Positions 29,372 to 40,251 of a stretch of DNA of 64,000 nucleotides are shown piece by piece. The translations under genes were made by a program, and so were the position numbers. The notes below the pieces were generated by a model. That model was given only the letters and a program-made list of their open reading frames with translations, had not been told where the DNA came from and did no database searches. Location of the stretch: positions 1-64,000 of the forward strand of contig NZ_BJDM01000002.1 in assembly GCF_005405145.1 (NCBI RefSeq), read 5' to 3'. Source of the DNA: Paucilactobacillus kaifaensis. GTDB lineage: Bacteria; Bacillota; Bacilli; Lactobacillales; Lactobacillaceae. Within the stretch, counting starts at the first letter, position 1. The number at the start of each line of letters is the position of its first letter.

Positions 29372-31735
29372 TTAACGAGTTACGTTTTGTCTAATTTCTG
29401 ACTTCATAAATAATCTCGTTGTTTCGTACTCGATATTAGCAATCATTTCCTCAAACATATGGAAACCTGCTGTTTGGTATTCAACTAGCGGATTTAGCTG
29501 ACCATATCCACGTAGCCCAACAGATTGTCTAAACTGATCCATAGCATCAATATGGTCAGTCCAGTGAGCGTCAACAACTCGCAATATGACAACCTTCTCA
29601 AACTCTAACATTTGAGATGGTTCATATAATTGCTTTTGTTTATCCGCATATACGTTAGTAGCCATGCCCATCAATTTGTTCAGCATATCTTCACGTGAAA
29701 GACCTTTTAAATCATTGACCGTAATTGCATCCGGATGGACGAGCACTGTTCCTGCAAAATCAATAATCTCTTGTAATTCCCATTCAGGTTGGGTTCCCAA
29801 TGTGTGCATATCAATTGAACGTTTAATTGTTCGTTCAACCATTGGCATAATCACATCTTTAAGAGATTCAGTTTCAGTAATAACTTGTTGTCGTTCCTTA
29901 TAAATAATCTCACGTTGTTCACGCATAACATCGTCATATTGAAGAACGTTCTTACGAGAATCGTAGTTATTACCTTCAACACGCTTTTGAGCTGACTCAA
30001 CTTGCCGTGATAGCAAGCGACTCTTGATAACAGCATCCTCATCGTCAACCTTCATGCGACTCAAGAATGCTTTAATGCGGTCACCACCGAAGCGACGCAT
30101 CAGGTCATCTTCGAGTGATAGATAAAATTGTGAAATACCAGGATCACCTTGGCGACCAGAGCGTCCCCGCAGCTGATTATCAATTCGGCGAGATTCATGT
30201 CGCTCAGTACCAATCACAGCTAAACCACCGGCTTCAACCACACCTGGTCCAAGTTTAATATCGGTTCCACGACCAGCCATGTTAGTCGCAATTGTCACAG
30301 CACCTTTTTGCCCTGCATTTTTAACAATTTCAGCTTCACGAGCATGGTTTTTAGCGTTCAAAACAACATGTGGAATTTTCCGTTGATCAAGCACATGAGA
30401 TAGATATTCCGACGTCTCAACCGCAACGGTTCCGACCAGAACAGGTTGCCCTTTTTCATGAAACCCACTAATTCTATTCACTACCGCATCAAATTTACTT
30501 TTTAACGTTGGATATAGTAAATCTGGCTCATCAATTCTAGCAATTGGTCGATTAGTCGGAATTGTGATGGTTTCCATATTGTATATTTCACGAAATTCTT
30601 CTTGTTCAGTTTTAGCAGTACCAGTCATACCAGATAACTTAGCGTACATCCGAAATAAGTTTTGATAGGTAATGTTAGCCATCGTTTTATTTTCTTCTTG
30701 GATTTCAACATGTTCTTTTGCTTCAATAGCTTGATGAAGTCCATCTGAGAAACGGCGACCTTCCATAATTCGACCAGTAAACGAATCCACAATCATGACT
30801 TCACCATCTTGAACCACGTAGTCTTTATCAGCCAACATAATGTAATTAGCCCGTAGCGCCTGGTCCATGTGATGAGTCAGTGCCGTATTCTCAGTGTCAT
30901 ATAAATTGTCTAAATTAAAATACTTTTCAGCCTTTTCAATTCCTTGATTGGTTAGTGAAACTGTCTTTGATTCTAAGTCAATCTTAAAATCGTCTTCTTC
31001 TGTCAGAGTTTTAACGAACCGATCCGTCCGTTCATACAATTTAGTTGTTCCAGTCCCTGGACCAGAGATAATCAGTGGTGTTCGAGCTTCATCAATTAAA
31101 ATTGAATCAACTTCATCAATAATCGCAAAATTTAATGTTCGTTGAACCTGGTCTTCCTTATAAACGGCCATGTTGTCACGTAAATAATCAAACCCAATTT
31201 CACTGTTGGTTGAATACGTGATGTCAGCAGCATACGCAGTTCGCTTTTCATCAGGCGACTTTTCGGCACCATTAATTCCAACACTACATCCGAGCCAGTT
31301 ATAGAGTTCCCCCATTTCAGTCGCATCACGAGCTGACAGATACTCATTAACTGTAATAACATGCGCACCCTTACCACTGATGGCATTCAAATAGATAGGC
31401 ATTGTGGCCGTTAAAGTTTTTCCTTCACCAGTACGCATTTCAGCAATGTTACCTTCATGAAGCACAATTCCACCCATAATTTGAACATGAAATGGATATA
31501 GTCCTAAGACTCGTTTTGCGCCCTCACGAGAGACAGCAAACGCTTCTGGCAATAAATCATCGAGTGTTTCACCTTCTTGATAACGTTTCCTGAATTCTGG
31601 TGTTTTGGCTTGTAACTGCTCATCAGAGTATGCAGCGTACTCATCGGCATAATCTTCAACTCTATCAGCTAACTTATCTAGCCTTCGTAGTTCCCGCCGA
31701 TCGCTTTCAATCCATTTTCTTAATACATTTGCCAT
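29372..31735 (-). CDS. secA: Preprotein translocase ATPase SecA
   Basis: Motor of the Sec protein export pathway. The 787 residues show Walker [20 protein letters not shown], the preprotein cross-linking domain, [10 protein letters not shown] and the helical scaffold domain. The protein ends at EIRQNVTR without the C-terminal CXCX8CH zinc tail found in many SecA proteins. It follows hpf and precedes prfB, the standard order. Confidence 0.98.
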   Translation of the reverse strand: MANVLRKWIESDRRELRRLDKLADRVEDYADEYAAYSDEQLQAKTPEFRKRYQEGETLDDLLPEAFAVSREGAKRVLGLYPFHVQIMGGIVLHEGNIAEMRTGEGKTLTATMPIYLNAISGKGAHVITVNEYLSARDATEMGELYNWLGCSVGINGAEKSPDEKRTAYAADITYSTNSEIGFDYLRDNMAVYKEDQVQRTLNFAIIDEVDSILIDEARTPLIISGPGTGTTKLYERTDRFVKTLTEEDDFKIDLESKTVSLTNQGIEKAEKYFNLDNLYDTENTALTHHMDQALRANYIMLADKDYVVQDGEVMIVDSFTGRIMEGRRFSDGLHQAIEAKEHVEIQEENKTMANITYQNLFRMYAKLSGMTGTAKTEQEEFREIYNMETITIPTNRPIARIDEPDLLYPTLKSKFDAVVNRISGFHEKGQPVLVGTVAVETSEYLSHVLDQRKIPHVVLNAKNHAREAEIVKNAGQKGAVTIATNMAGRGTDIKLGPGVVEAGGLAVIGTERHESRRIDNQLRGRSGRQGDPGISQFYLSLEDDLMRRFGGDRIKAFLSRMKVDDEDAVIKSRLLSRQVESAQKRVEGNNYDSRKNVLQYDDVMREQREIIYKERQQVITETESLKDVIMPMVERTIKRSIDMHTLGTQPEWELQEIIDFAGTVLVHPDAITVNDLKGLSREDMLNKLMGMATNVYADKQKQLYEPSQMLEFEKVVILRVVDAHWTDHIDAMDQFRQSVGLRGYGQLNPLVEYQTAGFHMFEEMIANIEYETTRLFMKSEIRQNVTR

Positions 31736-31984
31736 CTAAAAATCCCTTCTACGCTTTCATTCTCTTTTTTTATCGGGCTAAGTAACTAAAGCACCCGCAA
31801 TTATAGTTTTTCAATATCAGTAAACATTTTAACATTATTTTCACCTAATGGAAACTAACTTGCTAAACAATATCATAGGATATCTTCAGTAGTAAATTGG
31901 TTTGGTTCCATCCGCTTAGTTGATTAAGTAATATGTACAACTTATAATTTCATGGCCAGCTTAATATATTGGTCCCCATTTTTG
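31736..31984. other. Intergenic region upstream of secA
   Basis: No gene seen. The minus strand has a TATAAT (31800-31805) but no convincing -35, so a secA promoter is only suspected. The rest is AT-rich without structure until the repeats begin near 31985. Confidence 0.4.
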
Positions 31985-32321
31985 TTGCAGAAACGTGTTT
32001 ATGACTGCAAAAGTCTAGACACAACGTAAAACCAGTACTGACCCCATAGTTCGGGATCAATACTGGTTTTCCACTCGTTTTATTTTGATTGCAGTAACGT
32101 GTTTGTGACTGCAAAAATCTAGACACAACGTAAAACCAGTACTGACCCCATAGTTCGGGATCAATACTGGTTTTCTTACTCGTTTTATTTTGATTGCAAA
32201 AACGTGTTTGTGACTGCAAAAGTCTAGACACAACGTAAAACCAGTACTGACCCCATAGTTCGGGATCAATACTGGTTTTACGTTGTGTTACGACTTCTGA
32301 ACGCAGTCACAAACACTCTTT
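31985..32321. repeat. Three tandem 104-125 bp repeats forming hairpins downstream of hpf
   Basis: Units begin near 31985, 32089 and 32194. Each carries AACGTGTTTNTGACTGCA, TCTAGACACAACG and an inner hairpin (AAAACCAGTA with TACTGGTTTT around a CCCCATAGTTCGGG centre). Only the third unit is complete: GTGTTTGTGACTGC (32204-32217) pairs perfectly with GCAGTCACAAACAC (32303-32316), enclosing ACACAACGTAAAACC with its complement, then CTC and a T-tract. In units 1 and 2 the outer 3' arm is replaced by ACTCGTTTTATTTTGATTGCA. The T-tract faces plus-strand transcription although hpf is on the minus strand. Confidence 0.85.
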
Positions 32322-32323
32322 TT

Positions 32324-32878
32324 TTAATCACCACTTGCTTCAATCAGTCCGTAGCGACCATCATTTCGGCGGTACACAATGCTGGTTCCATTTGTTTCAG
32401 CATCTTCAAATACAAAGAAGTCATGCCCGAGCATATCCATTTGTAGGATTGCCTCTTCATTATCCATTGGCTTCAGGGAAACCTGTTTTGTTCGCACTAC
32501 TTCTAACTCAACGTTTTCCTCTTCTGGTTCCACGGAGTCAGTTGGTACAAACTCAAGTTTCTTATATCCTTTTTCTCGTGACTTGCGGTTAACCTTAGTC
32601 TTGTACTTACGGATTTGGCGCTCTAGTTTATCAGTTACCAAGTCCACACTGCCGTACATATCTTGTGAAGTTTCTTCTGCTCGCAACGTTAAATAAGGCA
32701 ATGGAATAGTTACTTCCACCTTTGAATTCTTGTTAGAATAAACCTTTAAATTAACATGAGCAAGTGCTTCAAGATTATTTTCGAAGTACTTTTCTAGCTT
32801 ACTAATTCGTTTAGTTACGTACTCACGAATAGCATCTGTGACCTCGATATTTTCACCACGAATATTGAATTTAAGCAT
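32324..32878 (-). CDS. hpf: Ribosome hibernation-promoting factor, long form
   Basis: Binds 30S subunits and dimerises ribosomes into inactive 100S particles in stationary phase. Residues 1-100 form the HPF/YfiA domain (MLKFNIRGENIEVTDAIREYV) and the C-terminal ~60 residues (QMDMLGHDFFVFEDAETN, VVYRRNDGRYGLIE-like) are the dimerisation domain of long HPF. It lies between comFC and secA, as in many lactobacilli, and has its own promoter. Confidence 0.95.
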   Translation of the reverse strand: MLKFNIRGENIEVTDAIREYVTKRISKLEKYFENNLEALAHVNLKVYSNKNSKVEVTIPLPYLTLRAEETSQDMYGSVDLVTDKLERQIRKYKTKVNRKSREKGYKKLEFVPTDSVEPEEENVELEVVRTKQVSLKPMDNEEAILQMDMLGHDFFVFEDAETNGTSIVYRRNDGRYGLIEASGD

Positions 32879-32955
32879 TGAACTTCTCTCCCTTCAGTAC
32901 AAGATAATACTTGTTCTGATATCAGAAGGACCACTCTTCTCATATCCTTGCCTTT

Positions 32956-32984
32956 ATTATAATTGAGTTTCACTTCATAAACAA
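32956..32984 (-). promoter_or_regulatory. Promoter of hpf
   Basis: Minus strand TTGTTT (32979-32984), 17-base spacer, TATAAT (32956-32961). Confidence 0.65.
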
Positions 32985-33008
32985 TTGAAACAGTAACCGA
33001 TTTCAAAA

Positions 33009-33695
33009 TTATCTAGCTAAAGTTACACTCATGAGTTCACTTGGTTGACAACTTTGCACTAAGTCAGCGGCGTGATACAGTGTCCTACCGGTCGTGTACA
33101 CATCATCTACTAAAATTATCTTTTTATCTTTAATTTTTTTTAACGATTGATCACCAAGCTTAAAGGGTTGCTTTGTAAATAATCGCTCGTACCTCTTTTT
33201 ATGTGACTGAAGTTTATGCTGGTTATTATTTTTACTAATTAATAGGTTCTCATAATTTATGTTATTTAACATTCCAACTACTTGATTAAATCCACGCGTC
33301 TTCCATGTATATTCATTGACTGGAATTGGAATAATTAGATCAGCATGCAAGTCATTAATTAAATGTCTTAATTCATCAGAAAATACCTGTCGTAACCTAA
33401 AATCGCCAGCAAATTTATACTGCTGCATAAACTGTTTAGTTGCTTCGTTATAAGCCAGTAAGCTTCGATTATGTAACAAATAGCCACTCTTATCTCGCCA
33501 CATTTGGCAATCTGAACATAATTCTTCAACTATTTGTTTTTTGCCACAGCCGTCACAAAAAGGAGGTTTTAGGTATTCAAATTGATCCGCACAGTCATCG
33601 CAGATCGTTTTTTCGACAATTGGCTTAAAACTGAGAATTTGTACTAAAGACAGTTGATTATCGATGATTGTGTTGCATAATAAGCACTGTATCAT
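33009..33695 (-). CDS. comFC: Competence protein ComFC (phosphoribosyltransferase-like)
   Basis: Accessory protein for DNA uptake. The N-terminus has cysteine pairs (CLLC, CDDC, CDGCGKK, CSDC) for zinc binding, and the C-terminal part has the PRPP-binding motif IILVDDVYTTGRT. It is 228 aa and overlaps comFA by four bases. Confidence 0.93.
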   Translation of the reverse strand: MIQCLLCNTIIDNQLSLVQILSFKPIVEKTICDDCADQFEYLKPPFCDGCGKKQIVEELCSDCQMWRDKSGYLLHNRSLLAYNEATKQFMQQYKFAGDFRLRQVFSDELRHLINDLHADLIIPIPVNEYTWKTRGFNQVVGMLNNINYENLLISKNNNQHKLQSHKKRYERLFTKQPFKLGDQSLKKIKDKKIILVDDVYTTGRTLYHAADLVQSCQPSELMSVTLAR

Positions 33696-35014
33696 TGCAA
33701 CTTACGCCCTTTTTGATTCACAAATTTAATTTGCTTAATTGCTGCACGAACATTAACTGAATATGATCCCAGCCAAAATAAAACATCTCCTGTCGGCCGC
33801 GACAAAGATCTTCCAGCTCTCCCCGCAATTTGAACCAAAGCAGCACTGGAAAAAACATTATCGTCTGCCCCTAACACCAAGACGTCAATATCAGGAAATG
33901 TCACTCCACGCTCTAAAATGGAGGTCGTCACTAAAAACAATATTTTTTGATCACGCATAAGTTGCACCTTTTCTAACCGTTTTTTATCAGCTGCATGTAC
34001 CGTAACGCACTCTTGTTTTGGAAAATATTTTGACAAACTGATTTTAAATAAGGATAAATCAGCTACGTGAGGGACAAAAAGTAAAAATGGTCGGTGTTGT
34101 ACAAGACGTATTTTGATTGCCTGAACTAAAGTTCTTGGCAATTTTTTTTGCTTAATCTGACTACGCCACGTTGGTGCCAACTTAACTTTAATCTCCGGTA
34201 ATAGATGACCATGATATCGTAATGGTAAATAGCTAATACCAATTTCTTTGCGTTTTACTTGTCTTAATAGTTTTGGCCCAGGGGTTGCCGTCAAAAACAA
34301 GCACCCACCAGAGGGCTTAATTGCTTGTTGCGTGGCAAAGTACAACTGCTGATTTTCCGCATATGGGAATGCGTCAACTTCATCAACAATTAAATTATCA
34401 AACGCATGATAAAATCGTAATAATTGGTGTGTGGTACAGATTGTTAATTGGCGGTAACTATAGGGCTCATCCTGGCGGCCATGCAATAAACAGATTTCAA
34501 TATTAGCAAATGCAAGTTGCAATCGTGGATAAAGTTCCAAACACACATCGACCCGTGGCGATGCAATTGCAAGTCGTTCCCCACGACTAAGTGCCTGACT
34601 AATTGCGGCAAACAACATCTCTGTTTTACCAGCTCCAGTAACAGCCCATAGTAAGTGCTTAAAATGACGCTGCAAACAATGACATACTTCCAGTGAACAC
34701 TGTTGCTGCAACGGAGATAATGTTCCTTGCCACGTTAACGGATCTGCTACAGTGGGAAATTGATTTGGTTCAGGTAAATGATAAAATTTAGTTAACGTTG
34801 ATACCCTCCCTAACGCAATGCATTTTGGACAAAAATACTGATTTTGAGGTAACGCCACTTCTGAGATTGAACTGGTATAATTACAGCGAGTACATCTAAT
34901 CATCGTCTTTTTAAGTTCCATTGCTGGTGAGATTCCAACTTGATCAGATGGTTTATAATTTAATGGTAGTTCTTGAATTAGTAAACGGCGTCCATACAAA
35001 AAATCTTCGTTCAT
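33692..35014 (-). CDS. comFA: Competence DNA helicase ComFA
   Basis: DEAD-box-like ATPase aiding transport of single-stranded DNA during transformation. An N-terminal zinc module (CTRCNYTS...CPKC), Walker A AVTGAGKTE, a DEVDAFPY box and the C-terminal QIAGRAGRS motif are intact. The ATG at 35014 lies about 6 bases after GGGGG; an ATG two codons earlier touches it. It is 440 aa. Intact comFA/comFC implies retained competence machinery, but a cin-box or ComK box was not clear. Confidence 0.94.
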   Translation of the reverse strand: MNEDFLYGRRLLIQELPLNYKPSDQVGISPAMELKKTMIRCTRCNYTSSISEVALPQNQYFCPKCIALGRVSTLTKFYHLPEPNQFPTVADPLTWQGTLSPLQQQCSLEVCHCLQRHFKHLLWAVTGAGKTEMLFAAISQALSRGERLAIASPRVDVCLELYPRLQLAFANIEICLLHGRQDEPYSYRQLTICTTHQLLRFYHAFDNLIVDEVDAFPYAENQQLYFATQQAIKPSGGCLFLTATPGPKLLRQVKRKEIGISYLPLRYHGHLLPEIKVKLAPTWRSQIKQKKLPRTLVQAIKIRLVQHRPFLLFVPHVADLSLFKISLSKYFPKQECVTVHAADKKRLEKVQLMRDQKILFLVTTSILERGVTFPDIDVLVLGADDNVFSSAALVQIAGRAGRSLSRPTGDVLFWLGSYSVNVRAAIKQIKFVNQKGRKLQ

Positions 35015-35089
35015 TGTCATCCCCCTTACATAATTTAAATACGTTTAATAACGTCTAAATCATCAAATCAGTTCAGTTAGGAGAATTAA

Positions 35090-35722
35090 ATGTCATATTT
35101 AACCATTGCACAGGATTTTGAATACGAACAAACAATCAAAAAATCACGATTCATTTGCTCATTAACTCGCATCTCAGATGAAAAACAAGCTCGCGAATTC
35201 ATTGATACAATTACCAAGCGTGAACGCAAGGCCAATCACCATTGCTTTGCTTACTTACTTGGCGATCATGATGAAATTCAACGAGAAAGCGATGATGGCG
35301 AGCCAAGTGGTACTGCGGGAGTGCCCATTTTGCAATCACTGCAATTACAAAAAGTACATGATGTTGTCGCGGTTGTAACAAGATACTTTGGCGGTATTAA
35401 GTTAGGTGCTGGTGGCTTAATTCGGGCATACAGTAATACGACTTCAAATGCGCTCAACGAAGTCGGTTTAGTTGAGCGTGTGCAACAAATGACTTTGAAC
35501 ATTAAGATTAGTTATGCCAGCCACGATCAATTATTATATTTTTTACAACAGCAACACATATCTGTCGCAAATGAACAATATGGTGTTGATATTGAAGTTA
35601 CTATTTTTGTTAATCAATCAGATGTTGACACAATCCAAAAAAAAATAATCGATTTACTTCAAAATAACGTTAGCATCACTCCAGGCAAGCTTCACTACAC
35701 CGAAATTCCATTTATCAGCTAA
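35090..35722 (+). CDS. yigZ: YigZ/IMPACT-family protein
   Basis: YigZ/YvyE family, 210 aa, with the N-terminal UPF0029/IMPACT domain (KKSRFICSLTR, NHHCFAYLLGD, DDGEPSGTAG) and a C-terminal ferredoxin-like domain. Function is not settled; the eukaryotic relative IMPACT inhibits Gcn2. It diverges from comFA, the usual position in Firmicutes, and AGGAG precedes the ATG. Confidence 0.92.
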   Translation: MSYLTIAQDFEYEQTIKKSRFICSLTRISDEKQAREFIDTITKRERKANHHCFAYLLGDHDEIQRESDDGEPSGTAGVPILQSLQLQKVHDVVAVVTRYFGGIKLGAGGLIRAYSNTTSNALNEVGLVERVQQMTLNIKISYASHDQLLYFLQQQHISVANEQYGVDIEVTIFVNQSDVDTIQKKIIDLLQNNVSITPGKLHYTEIPFIS

Positions 35723-35767
35723 CAAAAAAGCATTTTTTAGAAATTAATCTAAAAAATGCTTTTTTGA
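35723..35767. terminator. Bidirectional terminator between yigZ and kimA
   Basis: AAAAAAGCATTTTTTAGA pairs with its reverse complement; A-run on one side, T-run on the other serves both convergent genes. Confidence 0.85.
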
Positions 35768-35780
35768 TTATTATCAACAT

Positions 35781-37619
35781 TTATTCTTTTAGATGGTAAT
35801 TGTATGTCGACACAATAATATTTTCACGCGAATTTAGCACCGTTCGTAAACGCAAACTAGTTTGGTTATGCAACGCCATTTGCCATGGATGTCTTGGCAC
35901 AAATTGAGGTACCAAAACTGTTGTAGAATAATTTCTCGCTGCCGCTCGCTTGGCAATAACATCTACAAATCGTAACGTTGGTGTCGCAATAGAACGATAA
36001 GAAGAGTGAATATCCACAAACCGTACATCTGGAAATTCAGCCTTAAATTCATTTGCCGTTTTGTGTTCTTTCCCAGGATTTTCATCAAACGAAACATGCA
36101 TGGCAATTACATAATCTCCAATTGAACGAGCATAATTAATTGCCTGGGCAGTAACCCGAGTTACATTGCTAACCAACACAATGACTGTTGCCCCATCGTA
36201 ATCTTTAATCTGAACCTGTGTTTTACCGGCCACTCTGAGTTGGACAGCCACCTTACGATAGTGTTCATGAATTTTATGAAACATTAGTAACAACAGTGGC
36301 ATAATAATTAAATAAGGCCAGACGTTTGAGAAATGTTGCCAAAATAGGAACACAACCAAGCTAAACGAAATCAAGGTTCCAACCAAATTAATGATTGATT
36401 TTCCTAACCACCAACCATCTCGAGTACGGAACCAATGGATAATCATCCCTGATTGTGACAAAGTAAATGGTACGAAAACCCCGACTGCATATAACGGAAT
36501 TAACAGATTCGTTTGCCCGTGGAAAATAAAGATTAGAACAACCGCACCAACTGCTAGTGCAATGATACCGTTGGAGTAACCCAACCGATCACCACGATCC
36601 ATAAAAGCATGTGGCATAAATTTATCTTTAGCCAAGTTAAACGCTAAAATTGGAAACGCAGAAAATCCAGTATTAGCAGCAACCGCAAGAATCATAGCTG
36701 TTGATAGTTGCAACAAGTAATAACCAACTCCATGGCCACCAAAAATTGACGATCCTATCTGTGACAAAACAGTTACATGGGCATTGGGAATAATTCCCAA
36801 ATAAAAACTCAAAAATGTAATTCCAGCAAAGAAGCTAGCCAATATAATACACATCATGGCTAAAGTATTGGCTGCATTTTTCGAACGTGGTTTGTTAAAG
36901 TTGGGCACCGCATTGCTTATTGCTTCAACACCTGTCAAAGAAGATGAACCAGCCGAAAAAGCTCGAATAAATAGTACTGCAGACATACCAGGAACAACGC
37001 TACCAATTGGAGCAGGTGCCTTATATGAAATATTACCAGTAACAATGTTGTACAATCCCCAAATAACCATCACTGTAATCATTAACACGAAAAAATAAAC
37101 TGGAATGGTTAGTAAATTGGCACTCTCACTCATTCCTCTTAAGTTCATCGCCATGATTATGAATACAATTACAACTGCAATAGCAACGGAGTATGGGTAC
37201 AATGATGGAATGGCTGAAGTGATTGCCTCAGTTCCTGACGTCGTTGAAACAGCAACTGTCAACATGTAGTCAACAAGTAACGATCCTCCAGCAACTAATC
37301 CACCATCTTGGCCCCAATTTGTTCTGGCCACTTCATACGCGCCACCACCACTTGGATAGGCGTGGATAATTTGGCGATAAGACAATGTAATTGCCAGTAA
37401 CAAGATCAACACGATTCCAGCAATTGGTATCGAGTACCATAATGCTAACGCAGATAGCGTTACTAACGCAGCCGTAATTTGCTCCGGCCCATATGCCACT
37501 GATGATAACGCATCAGATGACAACAATGCTAAAGCTTTAAACTTACTCAGATGTCGTCCGCCTTCATCAAGCGTCTTCAATGGTTTTCCAATTAACACGC
37601 GTTTTAAATAACGCCACAT
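35781..37619 (-). CDS. kimA: KimA-type potassium uptake permease (APC superfamily)
   Basis: High-affinity K+/H+ symporter family (B. subtilis KimA, formerly YdaO). The 612-residue product has about 12 transmembrane helices beginning at KALALLSSDALSSVAYGPEQ, a YPSGGGAYEVA motif and a soluble C-terminal domain of about 150 residues. The ATG at 37619 follows GAGGAG. An amino-acid permease is the alternative, but the KALALLSSDALSS start and C-terminal domain favour KimA. No c-di-AMP riboswitch was recognised upstream. Confidence 0.83.
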   Translation of the reverse strand: MWRYLKRVLIGKPLKTLDEGGRHLSKFKALALLSSDALSSVAYGPEQITAALVTLSALALWYSIPIAGIVLILLLAITLSYRQIIHAYPSGGGAYEVARTNWGQDGGLVAGGSLLVDYMLTVAVSTTSGTEAITSAIPSLYPYSVAIAVVIVFIIMAMNLRGMSESANLLTIPVYFFVLMITVMVIWGLYNIVTGNISYKAPAPIGSVVPGMSAVLFIRAFSAGSSSLTGVEAISNAVPNFNKPRSKNAANTLAMMCIILASFFAGITFLSFYLGIIPNAHVTVLSQIGSSIFGGHGVGYYLLQLSTAMILAVAANTGFSAFPILAFNLAKDKFMPHAFMDRGDRLGYSNGIIALAVGAVVLIFIFHGQTNLLIPLYAVGVFVPFTLSQSGMIIHWFRTRDGWWLGKSIINLVGTLISFSLVVFLFWQHFSNVWPYLIIMPLLLLMFHKIHEHYRKVAVQLRVAGKTQVQIKDYDGATVIVLVSNVTRVTAQAINYARSIGDYVIAMHVSFDENPGKEHKTANEFKAEFPDVRFVDIHSSYRSIATPTLRFVDVIAKRAAARNYSTTVLVPQFVPRHPWQMALHNQTSLRLRTVLNSRENIIVSTYNYHLKE

Positions 37620-37847
37620 GATTAATCTCTCCTCAGTTCTAAAGTGAATCAAAAGCTATTGTACTACATTCAAAATTCGAATACTATATCCAGTTTTACA
37701 AAGTTCATATTTAAAAAATTAATTGTTATTTTGCTGCAATTTAATTATAAATATCTACTAATCTTAACTATAACTGATATTTGACTCTGCTTTCAAATTA
37801 TTTGCTGCACGTAGTCCTTAATCATCAACACTCATCACCAAGTAAAC
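37620..37847. other. Intergenic region upstream of kimA
   Basis: No gene and no recognisable riboswitch. AT-rich, with TACAAT- and TATAGT-like minus-strand -10 candidates that lack good -35 partners. Confidence 0.4.
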
Positions 37848-38066
37848 ATGTTTTCAGCCACAGAAGCCTAGGGTGTAATACTAAATAGACCCCGACGTGG
37901 TCATAGTTCAACCAACCACGTTTATGCCTTATTTGTTGAAACGTGTTTTCAGCCACAGAAACCTAGGGTGTAACACTAAATAGACCTCGACGTGGTCATA
38001 GTACAACCACGTCGAGGTCTATTTAGTGTTACACCACGGTTTCTTAACGTGGCTGAAAACACTCTT
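37848..38066. repeat. Partial plus complete long-hairpin repeat downstream of groL
   Basis: An incomplete copy (about 37848-37936) is followed 95 bp later by a complete one. In the complete copy GTGTTTTCAGCCAC (37943-37956) pairs perfectly with GTGGCTGAAAACAC (38049-38062). Inside, TGTAACACTAAATAGACC pairs with its complement and the CTAGG motif stays on the 5' arm. CTC and a T-tract follow on the plus strand. The first copy keeps only the 5' arm and a weak inner stem. Confidence 0.85.
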
Positions 38067-38069
38067 TTT

Positions 38070-39704
<1,635 letters not shown>

Positions 39705-39752
39705 TCACCTCATAAATTTAGTTGTTAATTTTTCACTGATTCACGTTAATCA

Positions 39753-40037
39753 TTAGTCAACGATTGCAACAATATCTTTTTCGTGAACGACTAAGTACTT
39801 AACGCCATCATATTCAACTTCATTGCCGGCATATTTATCAAACAATACCCGGTCGCCTTCTTTAACTGAAGGAGCAATCTTGTCGCCGTTATCCAAAGTA
39901 TGACCTTCACCCACAGCGATTACTTTACCAGTAGTTGGTTTTTCTTTGGCATTTGATGCCAACACAATCCCGCCAACAGTTTTTTCTTCTTCTTGCTCAG
40001 CTTGTAGAACAACGCGATCTCCTAATGGTTTTAACAC
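39753..40037 (-). CDS. groES: Co-chaperonin GroES
   Basis: 10-kDa lid of the GroEL chamber, 94 aa. The family start [11 protein letters not shown], the mobile loop ([10 protein letters not shown]) and the C-terminal [14 protein letters not shown] are present. First gene of groES-groL. Confidence 0.98.
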   Translation of the reverse strand: MLKPLGDRVVLQAEQEEEKTVGGIVLASNAKEKPTTGKVIAVGEGHTLDNGDKIAPSVKEGDRVLFDKYAGNEVEYDGVKYLVVHEKDIVAIVD

Positions 40038-40070
40038 GTTTATCCCTCCATCAATTCTAAAATTTTATTT

Positions 40071-40097
40071 TTAGCACTCTCACATCTCAAGTGCTAA
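40071..40097. promoter_or_regulatory. CIRCE operator (HrcA site) upstream of groES
   Basis: TTAGCACTC, nine bases, AAGTGCTAA; only one base departs from the perfect TTAGCACTC-N9-GAGTGCTAA consensus. It lies downstream of the promoter, in the leader. Confidence 0.95.
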
Positions 40098-40108
40098 ACA
40101 CAAAATCT

Positions 40109-40136
40109 ACTATATCATTTTTTGAGCTAAATGCAA
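40109..40136 (-). promoter_or_regulatory. Promoter of groES-groL
   Basis: Minus strand TTGCAT (40131-40136), 16-base spacer, TATAGT (40109-40114) with an extended TGA. Confidence 0.65.
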
Positions 40137-40203
40137 GAATTTATAATTATAAAATACTCACAAGATGGAAAGATAAGTAGAGCATTAAAATATCTTGTAC
40201 CAC

Positions 40204-40251
40204 TAAAAAAGTTTGCGGCCATCATTAATCTGGTTCGCAAACTTTTTATAC
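40204..40251. terminator. Bidirectional terminator after rex
   Basis: AAAAAAGTTTGCG and CGCAAACTTTTTA arms, T-rich on both strands. Confidence 0.75.

Noticed and set aside
31950-32269. Two overlapping minus-strand open frames of 70 and 93 codons within the tandem repeats
   Set aside because: They arise because the repeat is translated without stops; the products are internally repetitive, lack a good ribosome-binding site, and coincide with hairpin DNA.
31985-32321. CRISPR-like array
   Set aside because: Only three units of about 105 bp, no short spacers, and each unit is itself a hairpin; no cas genes nearby.
35041-35054. ACGTT-N4-AACGT palindrome between comFA and yigZ as a competence regulator site
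   Set aside because: It does not match a cin-box or ComK box, and such short palindromes occur by chance.
37620-37847. ydaO-type c-di-AMP riboswitch upstream of kimA
   Set aside because: No conserved helices or motifs could be recognised by eye; the region is plain AT-rich DNA.
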